Assembly (NCBI RefSeq): GCF_003369915.1
Contig: NC_046675.1
Span: 15,252,001 to 15,316,000 of the forward strand
Direction of reading: 5' to 3'
DNA: 64,000 nucleotides
DNA from: Drosophila miranda
Lineage: Eukaryota > Arthropoda > Insecta > Diptera > Drosophilidae
Shown piece by piece: positions 11,673-23,400 of this stretch; within the stretch, counting starts at the first letter, position 1; every line of letters starts with the position of its first letter. Made by a program: the position numbers and the translations under genes. The notes beneath the pieces are model-generated. The model was not told where the DNA came from, searched no databases, and saw only the letters and a list, made by a program, of their open reading frames with translations.

Positions 11673-12289
11673 TTTTTTCCTCGAAGGTGCTGAGAACAAA
11701 ACATGGCACATGAAGACTGCTAGGGATTTGTATTTGTGGCCTCAACAAACCTCAACTGTTGCGTGAGTGTGGCTTGTGTGGAGTCCTTCTGGGATGTGGC
11801 TGCCTCCAGCTTGGATTTCTTGGCTTCAATCAGTTTAATCGACTGCTCACAGCTGGCTAGCTCCTCCTCTTGTTGCCCCACCGACAGCCAAGCCAGCTTG
11901 GTGTTGGCCTCTTGTAACTTGACCTGCAAGTTCATAGCAATTGTTACTAAAAGATCCCCATCTAGTCGGCACCGACTACTTGCCTTGACCGCTTCCTTAT
12001 CCCTGAGTGTGGCTAACTTTTCCTCCTCCGCCACGACCAGTTGTTCCGATACTTGCTTTCTCTGTGGAAGTGGGAAACGTATTGGAATTAAAGGAAACTA
12101 AATATACCTGTAAGATTCGATTTCGATTACCAATTCAAGATGCTCCAAGGCTCTATGTAGGCTTTGACGTTGGACAAGGCATTCGTTGAGAGCATTAACA
12201 CAAGAATCCAGCTGCGTTGCCTTCATCAGCAGTGTGTAATTTGATTTTGGCTCCAGTCTGCAAAGTATTCAGCTACAAACCTCGTTTAA

Positions 12290-12300
12290 CTGGTTTAGCA
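12290..12300. other. 44-bp deletion site in Smc6 copy 2
   Basis: Compared with 1691-1734 of copy 1, 44 bases are missing here. They held the last codons of an Smc6 exon (EASREFLKK) and its GTAAGT donor. Confidence 0.85.
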
Positions 12301-13130
12301 CGAAAATGGGATTATCGACATGAATTCGAAAGCGCCGCAGCAAGCGCTTAACATCATCTAATTTTTTCGAGACGATTTTACCGCGTGCATCCTTTAGCTC
12401 ATACGACGAGGATGATTGGCGTATGTGCCGCACCACCGTGATATGCGGTCCCATATGTTCCGCATCGAATGGGCTCAATCCCACATTACACAAGGTTATT
12501 TCGATTTTGGCTGATGTTTCGCCGTTTTTGATTAGCTCTGAAAACAACAATTGATGGATGAATCAGCTGGGAAGGCTGATAGAGGCTGTAGAGACGTACT
12601 CGTTATGCTGGCCGCACGGCTAGTGGCGCGTGCGTTGCCCCCCATACCCACGGTCAGGGCTGTGATCGTGGCACTCTTGCCGCTCCCGTTTTTGCCCACC
12701 AGGAAATTGGTGTTGGGACCAAACTCGACGGTGAAACTCTCATGACACATGAAATTCTCCAGATGTATGGATATGACTTTGCCGCAGCGATTAAATTCAC
12801 TTGGAACGTCTGGTTCGTACTGAAATGCGATGAAGCACAGGTAGATCACACACTATCTAATCACTTAACCAGCTAAATCTGAACTAAACTCACCAAAAGA
12901 GTTAACGATGAAGATGATCCCTGGGATCTGCGTGAGCCTGGCGACTCTCGGCTGCTACCTGTATTGTTGTTGCCTGGTACCAGAAGACTGTTTGGGTCCT
13001 GCTCAACAATGTCCATGTAGTCTTCTGGGACTGTGGCATTCTTGCTCTTTTTATTCGTCGGCTCCGAGGAAGAAGTGTCTTCATCCGATTCCGACGACAA
13101 TTTTCTACGCATTTTACGTTTGTACTCCAT

Positions 13131-13912
13131 GTTTTCGGATATATAATCTACATATGTATGTATCCCTAAAAACAAAAAGCGCGCGCGAACTGAAAGTAAA
13201 CACCAGACTAGGAGACTCTAACTTATTGAAGATCTGCTCCTACTTGAATGTTTGCAATCTAGAAACGGGGGTTCGGCGTAGGAAAGAAATGCTTATGCAG
13301 AATTCCGTAGAATTACGACGATAAACGAAATTGCTAAAATTCCGCAACACAAGATGCTTGAAAACATTTAATCCACTTAAGCCCCCTCCATTTAACCTGA
13401 ACTGCGCTAAAATGATTACCTTCTCACTATTCCCGGTGGAATATTAAAGTAACACCTTGGTCTATAATTGGTTAATCGTTTTCCGTCAGGACTCATCCGT
13501 CAGGACTGGAAACCATATTCCTCATTTTTAAGCATATAATTAATCGGATAATAAAAAAAATGTATGGCTCTAGTGTATAAAGCATGTAAGTATGTGTTGG
13601 TGTACTGACTTGGGCATATGTTTCCATGAGAACTCTGCGCAAAAAACCATTCAAAATCGGTCCTTTTGTTGTTTAAACCTTTTTAATGGTGGTTTCCACA
13701 ATCGAAAACTATCGACGCTGGCCAGCATCATCATATAGCATATCAGAGTATGAATCGTTTCTCTACTACTGCACTCAAACTAGATCAAATGCTCATTATG
13801 TACATAGAGTGTTAATGGTTCCGATATGTGCACATTGGAATACATCGACGTATCGATAGTGCCGTCTATTGTTCTTCTACCGCCTCCGAAATTCCACGAA
13901 ATTAATGAAAAT
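13131..13912. promoter_or_regulatory. Divergent promoter region, copy 2
   Basis: This duplicates 2575-3352 and keeps the DRE core TATCGATA at 13851-13858 and the dispersed repeat at about 13390-13550. It differs by a 4-bp insertion near 13150 and a few substitutions, so promoter activity for helicase copy 2 is expected. Confidence 0.55.
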
Positions 13913-16900
13913 ATGTCCGGGTCCGAAGATGATGACTGGTTTACAAAGGATGACGATGAGATTGAGCAGAGCTTCCAGCATCAGGTGAAGCACCAGGATG
14001 AGCAGAAAGAGGAGGAGGAGCAAATATTTTGCCGCGACGCCGTAGGTAAGCGAACCCCTTGAGGGGAAAGTCCCTTAGTTGAACGATTTGCTATTTGTGG
14101 CGGCCTCTTTCAGTGGCAGACGGTTTGAAACATCTTGACCTGGACTTGACCTTTACCAAGGCGCCGGGTCGTTTTGCAACAATTGAACTATCCAAGGCTC
14201 TGAAAATGTTGCCCCTGGATATGTTTCTCTATTTCATGTCGGACGACCGCGATTTGTTTGGGGCTCAACTTGCCGGCAATGACAGCGTGAAGCGTCTGTC
14301 CATACTTTTGGAAGCTCTCAAATCGATCTGCCAGCTGGAGCTGGGCGGATTCGATGACCAGTTCTTGTCCGCCTTCTCCAAGCAGACGGTCATCTTCAAT
14401 TCGTTCCGCCGTTTTGCCCTGGCGCTCTCTGCAAACGCTTCGCACAGCAAATGCGATGCAGAATCTGAGCAGATTTTGAAGAACATGATATGGCTGATGG
14501 TACGAGCAAAAAAGATCGGAGTTCTTGGACAACAGGGCTACGAATTGGTGGGAATCTGCAAGAAGCTGATCTCAGAGAGCAAGCTGCCCCAGCTGCTAGC
14601 CACCGACTTGAGTCAAGAGCTACAGGTGTTTACAGACACACTGCCAGCCTTGGTTAACGTTAAGGGCGAAATCTATCCAACGGTAGACAGGCTGCTGCTG
14701 GGTAACGTGGAACCAACCAATTCACCTGCACCATCTGCGTTGAGTAAAGTGGCGGACTATCTAAGAACACAGCGTCACATACTGCAGCAGGATTTCTTCG
14801 TTCCTTTAGAGGAATTCGTTCAGTTTCTACGAGCAGGATGCAATCTCGATGGTCTGGAGGAGCAGGGTCTACTCTGGCGAAGTACACAACTTAGTTTGAA
14901 TCCGGAATTTGTGGAGGCGCAACGACACAGCCTGCTTTTCCTTAATTTATGTCCTGTCGCCGACTCAAAGAAGATAAAGATTAATACAAAATTGATGGAG
15001 AACTTCAAAACGGGTGCTTTGCTGTGCCTGACCACTAGCTTGGACTTTGAGAACCTCATTCTGTGCACCGTTGGCTACACAAAGCCGGACAAGCTGAAAG
15101 ATGGCCTTGTAAGTGATAACAGAATGTTGTTCCCATATTAGATCTAATCATATGTGTAATCCCCAGCTGAGTGTGGAGATTGTAAGACAACATAATATTG
15201 GCAATATCTACGAGCGACCGCTGATCATGTTTCAGACGCCCGTGTTCTTTGAGCCTTATGTTCGGGTGCATAATTACTTGAGCACTTGCAGCACAGAGAT
15301 TCCAATGCGTCGCTACATTGTGGATGGACAGGCAAGTGGCAAATATACGAAAGAATATTCTCAACTTAAAGATATATATGTACTTGCAGATTGATATACG
15401 GCCGCCAGCTTACATTAAACCTAATGTTCAGCTCACGTATAATCGAAAACCGTTTAGGCCGGCACTGCCACCGCAGGATTTGCCTTTAAATGACAGGCAG
15501 ATGGGTGCATTTAAATCGGCCTACACCAACGAGTTTTGCATTATACAAGGCCCGCCTGGCACAGGCAAAACGCACGTTTCTGTGGAGCTGGTGAACAGTC
15601 TTATACAAAACGCCAAAGTGTTGTGCACTGGACCCATCATTGTACTGACCTACACGAACGATTCGTTGGACAAGTTTCTGGTAAAGGCATCCAAATACAC
15701 AAAGGAAATACTGCGCTTCGGTTGCCAGACGCGCGATCCAGAAATAGCCAAATTCAATGCCAATCAATTGCTTGATCCGGATCTGGTGCCGCCCCTACTG
15801 AAGCGCGTGTGGTGGCTGGTCAACACTGAATACAAGGAACAGTTCCAGCGCCTTCAAACGCTGTATGCCAACTTTGATGGCAGCGAGAAGAGCTATCAGG
15901 AGACTCTGATCGGACAGGAGCAGCTGCAGCAGGTGTCCGAGAAACTGGACACCGTACGCATCATCTTTCAGTATTATTTGGCGCGGGACAAAGATCTGCT
16001 GGCCATGACCACCACGTGCGCGGCTCGCTTGAACTTTCTATTTCGTCTGCTGAAATCCAAATGTTTTATGTTCGAGGAGGCAGCCGAGATTCAGGAGGCA
16101 CACATATTAGCCTGCCTCACGCCCCATACGGAGCATGTTATCCTCGTGGGAGATCACAAGCAACTTCAGCCCTTCACTGGCTGCAGCCAGCTACCGCAAG
16201 TCTCTCTCTTTGAGCGCCTCATCGCTAAGGGCCTGCCCTACTCTCTGCTCAATGTCCAGTACCGAATGCGTCCGTGCATTTCAAGCCTTCTGGTGCCCAG
16301 TATCTATGAGGAGCTACTGTGCGCGGACTCTGTGATGGCATACGAGGATATCCGCCTCATGGACAAGAACTTGTTCTTTTTGCAGCACAATCAACCGGAG
16401 AAATCGCAGCTGGATATGTCCTTTGAGAATCTGCACGAGGCCAAGGAGCTGGCTAAGCTGACGGAATTCCTTCTGGAAAATGCCAAATACGAGGCCAGTG
16501 ATATCGTGATACTCTCACCCAACAATGCCCAAGTGAAACGCATCAAGAAAACGGTTCGTAAAGAGACCTCGCCCTTAACTTTTTTCTAATCCTTTCCCAT
16601 TATTTTGAAGCTGCCGATGAAATATAAAATAGGCCCAAACAGGGTGCAAGTGTCGAGCGTGGATAGTTTCCAGGGTCTGGAGGCGAACATTGTGCTGCTA
16701 TCGCTGGTGCGCAGCAATCCGACCGGCCATATAGGGTTTCTGGCTAAGCCGAATCGTGCTTGTGTAGCTCTTTCCCGAGCACGCTGGGCACTGTACATGA
16801 TCGGGAACATGGAGACATTGCAGCAGGGCAACTCGGAGCTGTGGTCCGCGATAGCCGAACGTTTGGAGGAAACCAATGCCATAGGCGATGCATTTCCTAT

Positions 16901-16922
16901 CGTAGATCGCTCTACAAAATAA
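13913..16922 (+). CDS. ZNFX1-type superfamily 1 RNA helicase, copy 2
   Basis: This is a full-length duplicate of the gene at 3353. Exons are 13913-14045, 14114-15108, 15167-15331, 15390-16553 and 16611-16922, giving 922 residues with no frameshift or stop and the same GC-AG third intron. It differs from copy 1 by three amino-acid changes against about three silent ones. They are Val to Met just before the DEXX box (CFMFEEAAE), Tyr to Asn in the SPYNAQ motif (SPNNAQ) and Glu to Lys three residues later. The PY pair is usually kept in UPF1-like helicases, so I infer relaxed constraint on this copy. It may still be expressed, because its promoter is duplicated too. Confidence 0.83.
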
Positions 16923-18483
16923 AACAAAGTTCGTTATACATTTGATTCTTGGTTTTATTCGTATGTATGTACGCATGAGGGGGCGGGGTTTCTCTGAATG
17001 AAGATGGCCTGCCCATGTGCGCCTCGTATCAATCAGATTTACATATAGTTATATTATTTGTTGAAACTTTGATATTGAATTGTTGTTGAATGCTTGAATT
17101 TTACATTGTTTATGGTAGGTAGTGGTACTTATGGAGATGGGGCTTGGTTGATTGATTGATTCTATAGGTAGACATTTATCCCATACCACACACGACACTT
17201 ATGGATTAACGATATAGTATTGTATGTACATATATCTACTTAAAAGTAGCTACCAGCTCTCTTCAGGTCTACAATATGTGGACGTTTAAGCAAACACACA
17301 CAAAAAGTAGAGGTATGCTCGGGATCGCTGTTTTGTTTCTACATTCAATACACATTGAGGAATTGGGGTTTCTTGGTTGTGGGATGGCCCAACAAGTATA
17401 TCTATACACATAATCTTGCATATCTTGTATCTCTATATAGTAGGGTTTACTTTGTCCATTTTTCCCATTTTGATTATTCTTCTGTTTGGTTAAAACCTTT
17501 TGTCAAAAAACGGTCCATTAATTAATTCTGCTTATTTTCCTTCTTGTTTAATTTTTTACAATATTTTATGTTTTGTTTTTTTTTACCTTTTACTTATAGT
17601 TTAGGTTTGTTTTTGCTATTTTTGTTTGTGTTTAGCTCTTTCTATTTCTCTTACGATCTACGACTGTTAAATGAAACATTTGGCTTACATTTATGCTCGG
17701 TTTTTCGGGTGTTACAAGAACTAAACAATGTACACAGATCGATCATAACTTTAAATGTAATTTATTCGATGGGGAAAATGTGTTTATGTTTGTGTATGTG
17801 TGGTGTGTGTGTGTGTTGTGTGAATGTGATAAAACCAAAAAAGAAAGGCGAGGGCGGGGGCGGGGCGCGGTTGTCAGAAGAGGATCAGCAAGTAAGTTAA
17901 ATACCTCCAATTACGAGCTACGATCATACTTTGATTTTTGTTTTTTTTTTTTTTTGTATTGCATTGGTAACGCGCTTTGCGAACCAGCGCACAAAGGAGC
18001 GAGGCCTCTACAACGTCGTCAACTTATAACTTATTGGGTTTTTGTGATCGGATGATCGGGGCTTGGATGGGTATGGGGTTATCTAATCTTTTTAACGTAC
18101 ATAACTAAAACTGAATCTTGTTGCGGACAGAGCGCCACGTCAATTGTGGGTGCGGCAGGTGATCGTGGATTGGCTGTCTCTCTTCATGGCGGTGGTGGCT
18201 GCTTGTCAGTTGGTGCGGCTGCTGTTACAGGAGGTACCTTTCTTTGTGCCACTATGCGATGGCTGTGACTGTGGCTGTGACTGTGGCTGCCGCTGCCACT
18301 GCCACTGTTGCTGCGTCCCCTGTAACTGCTGCCGTGGATATTATTTACCGCACTGTTGCTGTTGACGACGCCGGCGACACCACCACCACTACCACTGCTC
18401 CCACTTGCTCCTCCTCCGACTGTGGCTGCTGTCCGTGTAGTTGTCGTTGTCATCATGGTGGGTCTGCCGCGTCTATTCTATTG
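16923..18483 (-). other. Presumed 3' UTR of twin (copy 2, the complete gene)
   Basis: The stretch between the helicase stop and the twin stop duplicates 6363-7923. The minus-strand poly(A) signal is at about 16954-16959. The T run (about 17941-17955) is shorter than in copy 1 and the GT repeat differs. A frame of about 90 codons with Ser-His and Ser-Gly repeats (18456-18184 on the minus strand) follows the twin stop in the same frame. Confidence 0.5.
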
Positions 18484-20352
18484 CTACCGTCTGTTGATCA
18501 ACCCGTTGGGAGGCGCCTGGCTGGCCGTGTGCATCAACTCCAGTTCAACGAGCAGCGGAAAATGATCGGAGGGTATGTGCGGATGGGGACATCCCACCAC
18601 CTTGTTCTCGCGCAGCCAATCATTTGAGACGGGCCCAAGCAGACCCAGAGGCACCATTCCCGTCTTCGTATAGAATATGTAGTCGATGATGCCTTTGAAA
18701 TCGAACGTGTAGTTAGTGTGCGGCATGATATCTTCGCTGTAGGCGGAGGCCAGTTTGAAGGAATGCGTGAACTCGTTGGTGTCGTTCGAAAGCAGGCGCT
18801 GCAGGCACGACTTGTAGCCCATGTCCTTAAAGTCCAGATGGTCCATGGAGACCCGTCCCTTGCCCAGATACTCAACCACCCCGGAGTCGGGTAGCGAATT
18901 GAAGTCGCCGCAGAGCAGTAGCTGAACACTGTTCGAGTCGTTCTTGTGTCCCGGTCTGAAGCTGTGCGAGGCCTCGTCAATTATCGTCTTGAGCTCATTG
19001 CTGAGCATCATCGTCTGGATGAGCTTGACATCACAAAATTCCGGATCCCAGTGGATGTGCGCCGTGCAGACGAGCAGCGGCTGTGAGATCTGTGTCACCT
19101 CGGACATCGGCTCCCAAGCATTCTCCTTCACCTTGAGCAGAGCGGCCAGACCAATGTTGTCCTTGGGCATCACACGGTTCAGCATGTTATCCGATCCCTC
19201 TGCATTGGCCATCGCCAGCTGGTTAAATTCGATCAAGTGCTCCTTGATCAAGGTAAATCTGCAAGCGAATCATACTTTAGCCTCTTCCAATCATTCCATT
19301 TTCTTCAGCCAATACTCACTTTGAGGCCCTGAAGAATATTGCACACCCATCGACATACTTCCGCTCTACCTCGGACATTGTCTTGGCACGCGACTTGGGC
19401 GAGAATATGCCCTCGTAGCCATCGTTCTTGAGCTCTGGCAAAAAGAAGTGATAGAACTGCTCCGTCTCTATCTCCTGCAGGCTTATAATATCCGCCGAAT
19501 AGTGACGGATCTCGTCGATGATTGACTTTTTTCGATAATCCCAGCACAGGGCCCACGATGGACAGTAGCCGTACATTTGCCGTGTCGCATATTTATCGCA
19601 GAGCACATTGTAGCACATAACCGTGAAAATGCCTGCCAAAAGTGGGAGGGAAAAATATCAATTAATATATGTATATATCATCGAATCGGCTAAAGGTAAT
19701 GTTAAATGCATCCTTAGTAAAGATTCCACATCGAAGCAACGGACTACTTGTTGAAGGTATACCAGGAATAAATAAACGCTGACACATTTTTCGATACATT
19801 GGATACATGGTTACCAAAGGTTTCTGCTCCCCAACAACCGCCAACTGGAAGATCCAGGCACTAATATATGTATGTATATAGGTCACACATGAACGAGTAG
19901 ATATACCATTGATGGTCTGGATAATTGCTGGAAAGGCTTAGCACTATGACTTACAGGCTGGACGCGTTTTGTTCGGCTTGGCCAGGGGCAGCCACGGCCT
20001 CTGGGGTGGTGGATTCACGGTAACTGCAAAGGGACAGAGACGAAGGTATTGATATTTGGTGAGTGAAATGCAAAGAGAGTCATTCGATTACGAAGCTAAC
20101 ACCCGAAAATATGTACACACATATGCATATGCATGAATAACATGCACCCAACACCACACATTTGCATACACACACTCGCACGCAGACCTGCCCTCCCCGG
20201 ATGACACACTTCTACCAGGGTCCATTTCCAGGAGGTGAAACATTCACACAGGTGACTCATTCCCGCTCTCGAGAGTTGCCTAGTCCCCTTGTGCAGTCTA
20301 GGAATGCCTCACCTTATATTTATATCCTTGATCTTCATTCTTTCCCAACCTC

Positions 20353-20400
<48 letters not shown>

Positions 20401-23400
20401 ACCCACCCACCCAAAACACACAACGAGATTACAAACGGTGAAAGTGACATGCACAGGCAATCAAATTGCTTCCGCCTTTGGTTCTGTTTGGCCTTTTTGC
20501 ATTTGCATAAAAGGTGAGCGCGAGAGTGACCAAAAGAGAGAGAAGTGCACTTACAGGTGTTACCTGGATTTCTCCAATTGGCGGTAACATGGGATGACTG
20601 GGCCATCGGATGATAGAGAACCTGGCGCGGTTGCGGGGGCGCGAAAGATCTCCGCGCCACACCGCCCCCATTTCTTCTGTTATTATCCGTGGCGTCTATT
20701 CCTTCTTACAGCATTTTGAAAAGACGGGGACGGCGAATAAATATTTGTTTTGTTTTGTCGTTACTGTTGCTTGCTGCTGCTGCGGCTGCTGCTGTTTGGC
20801 GGTTCTATTATGACCAGTTATGCTCCGTTATGTGTGGAACGCGTTCGCTCAGTTGCTAGGCGCGGGCCCTCTCTCCCGCGCGACCTGCCTGCTTGCACTC
20901 TCTGGGCTTCTCTCGCGACCTGCTGTCTAGGCGCTCTCTGGGCGCCTCTCACGACCTGGTCTCGGCTGCTTGCTGAAAACTCTCTTGGACTCCTCTCACG
21001 ACCTGGCAGGCTGGAGCTTGTTGCTGCGCTGCTTCTGCTTCTTCTGCTGCTGCTGCTTTTGTTGTTGTTATTGTTTTTTTTTTGGTTTGTTTCCAAGAGT
21101 CGATGATTGTTTTTGCATTTCTTTTTCCCTCTCTGGTAATTTTGTTTGTGCACAACTACAACGACGACTAAAAACTTTCACTTTTTAATAAATTTTGTGA
21201 TTTTTTTTCATAATATGTATGTATGTATGTTGCCGCTTGCTGTTTTAGCATTTATTTACTGTTTGGGGGTCTGGGACTTGTATTTTGGTTGTGCTGTTGT
21301 AGTTTTTGCTTATATTTTTTTGCCCCTTTAATGACTACATTAACATAATTTTGATGGCATTTTAATTGCAAAACTAGGGGCTCTGTACATTAATAATGCA
21401 CATAATTATATTATTTGATTGGAATTTAAATTGAAACTGCAAGCAAAACACAACAGAAATTACGCAGCACGCAAATGCGTCACCGAAAAAATGCGAAAAG
21501 CAAAACAGGATATTCGAGAAGAGAGGAGCAGGGCAGCAATAACGGTAGCTCTCTTCTCTATACGACTGACGGTGGAGGCTAGTGTTGTTTTGCAGTGTTG
21601 CTTGTGTGTGTTGGTTGGGTTGCAGTCGAAAACTGATTTAAAATTTTTCAAAAGAATCACAATCACACGTTTCGAGAACTCAAATCTCAATGCCAACTAT
21701 TTTGTGATGCACAAGTACGAGTATCCCCAAGTATAGGTTCTGCTGCTGCTGTTGTTGTTGTTGTTGGGATAGGAAAAGAGTGAGTGGTGGATATATCCGT
21801 ATGGTGTGTGGGGGGGTATGGTAAATTATGGAACTTTTACTGGACGCGTGCGCCCGCGCATTCGCTTGGAGCCTAGAGATGGCACCTAAACGGCACCCAA
21901 CAGGTGTGGGTGGGGGATGAATGGGTAAATAATTTCACCAAATGTATGACTGATTGCCCCACACGACACGACGCACAAACACACACGCACACAAACGAGA
22001 CATATGGAAAGCAGCGAGTCACGGGGTAACGGGGTGCCGAAAAAAAAAACACCTTTGGACGAAATTTTAAAACAAATTTGTTCAACCAGCGAAGCGTGCC
22101 ATGGAACCATATTTTTGGAGGAAAGTTGTAGTATCCACTCAAAGACAGAACAATGATTCACAGACAAAAGACTCTATTGAACATAACAGTACAGTCTAGC
22201 AGACATGTTAAATAAAGCCTTTGATTATACAAATCCCACACTAAACAATGATCAATTATAGAGCCATTAACAATAGTTTTGTGGTTATATAGTTGTGGGG
22301 TTCTATGGAAAATGAATCTCTTTAATATACGATTGAAACTACATAATAGGAAATATTACCTAAATAGCACACTACACCATAATGAAAACCTAATTGTTGT
22401 GAAACTGAAAGTTTCTCCTACAAAGACGCTTTTTTCGACAGATCAAATCTATATGATATAAAGGGATATGATCTTTATCTGATGAGAATACTCTCCGACA
22501 GCTATACTTATTTCCGCTAAAGGATTAATCGAATGGAAACCCAAGAACCATTCGAAAACCAAATTGTAATAGACGTTTATATAGAGACCTCCGTACAAAA
22601 AATAGTTTATCCATAAGATATATGTATAAATCTAATTAAGTAAGAGTTTGACTCCTCAAGACACTAGACGAAGAGGAAGATTAAGAGATCTATGCAAAAC
22701 AGATCAATTATATTGTTGTTTTTTTTCGTTTGCCTTTCATTAATGCAAGAGTCCCTCCTGCAAGTCACTTTTCTCCAATTCTATCACCACCACGACTTTG
22801 AATCTTCTTCCATCCTATGGGAAGACCTTTCTCCATATTTCTTGATCTTAATCTGCGGCTTTTACCCTTCCGTTCTCTTAACCTCCTGTTAGATTTCGTT
22901 GGATGGGAGTAAGTCTTCCCATCCTTTGACCGCTCTTTTGTGCGCCCCCAATCGAGATTATTTATTGCCTAATGGCCGCATATCAATTATATTTACTCTC
23001 TCTTGACACGGTTTCAGATAGGAGGAGGCTTCAGACCCGCAATTCAGACTCAAACGAAGTGGAGCTCCACAAATGGTTCAATATGCGGCGCTGAGCCGAG
23101 AGAGCCTGATGTCACGCCATGTCGTGTTTGGAAGTGCCTTCTCCCTGCTGCTTCTCAAGAAAGCCCTTTCTATCTCACACAATTTTTCATGGTCGTTGCT
23201 TTGCCTGCATTCGAAAACAAAAAGAAATGAAATACACAAAAGCCACAAAACTTAAGAAACAGAAACGAAACGAAACACAACACAACACAAGACAAAAGTT
23301 CGAAAGGCAAAAACCCAAGTGAGCGTATCGAAAAAGAAAGTGAAATTCAAATTGAAATTTGGTGCGATTAAAAACGCCAAGAGGCCAATGCGGCAAGAGC

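Larger units (their letters stand above)
9825..13130 (-). pseudogene. Smc6: Smc6 copy 2, truncated and broken
   Basis: This duplicates the start codon (13130-13128) and the first seven exons of Smc6. It is broken in three ways. The 3' end is cut at 9825 inside an exon, so the hinge end and whole C-terminal half are missing. A Helitron (10566-11672) sits in the coding exon at the lysine-coding A run. A 44-bp deletion near 12290 removes the end of the third exon and its splice donor. A few substitutions accompany these, for example Ala to Val near residue 40. The Walker A exon is still intact, so a short N-terminal product is conceivable but could not form an SMC ATPase. Copy 1 is the likely functional gene. 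Confidence 0.88.
9825..20370 (+). repeat. Tandem segmental duplication, copy 2 (~10.5 kb with a Helitron)
   Basis: This is the second copy of 335-9810. Offsets shift from about 9491 to 10600 across the Helitron (10566-11672), to 10556 after a 44-bp deletion near 12290, and then stay near 10560. It ends at the C tract 20354-20400, beyond which single-copy twin intron continues. Confidence 0.93.

Noticed and set aside
20298-20660. Long proline/glycine frames over the C tract
   Set aside because: They are translations of a homopolymer with no other coding support.
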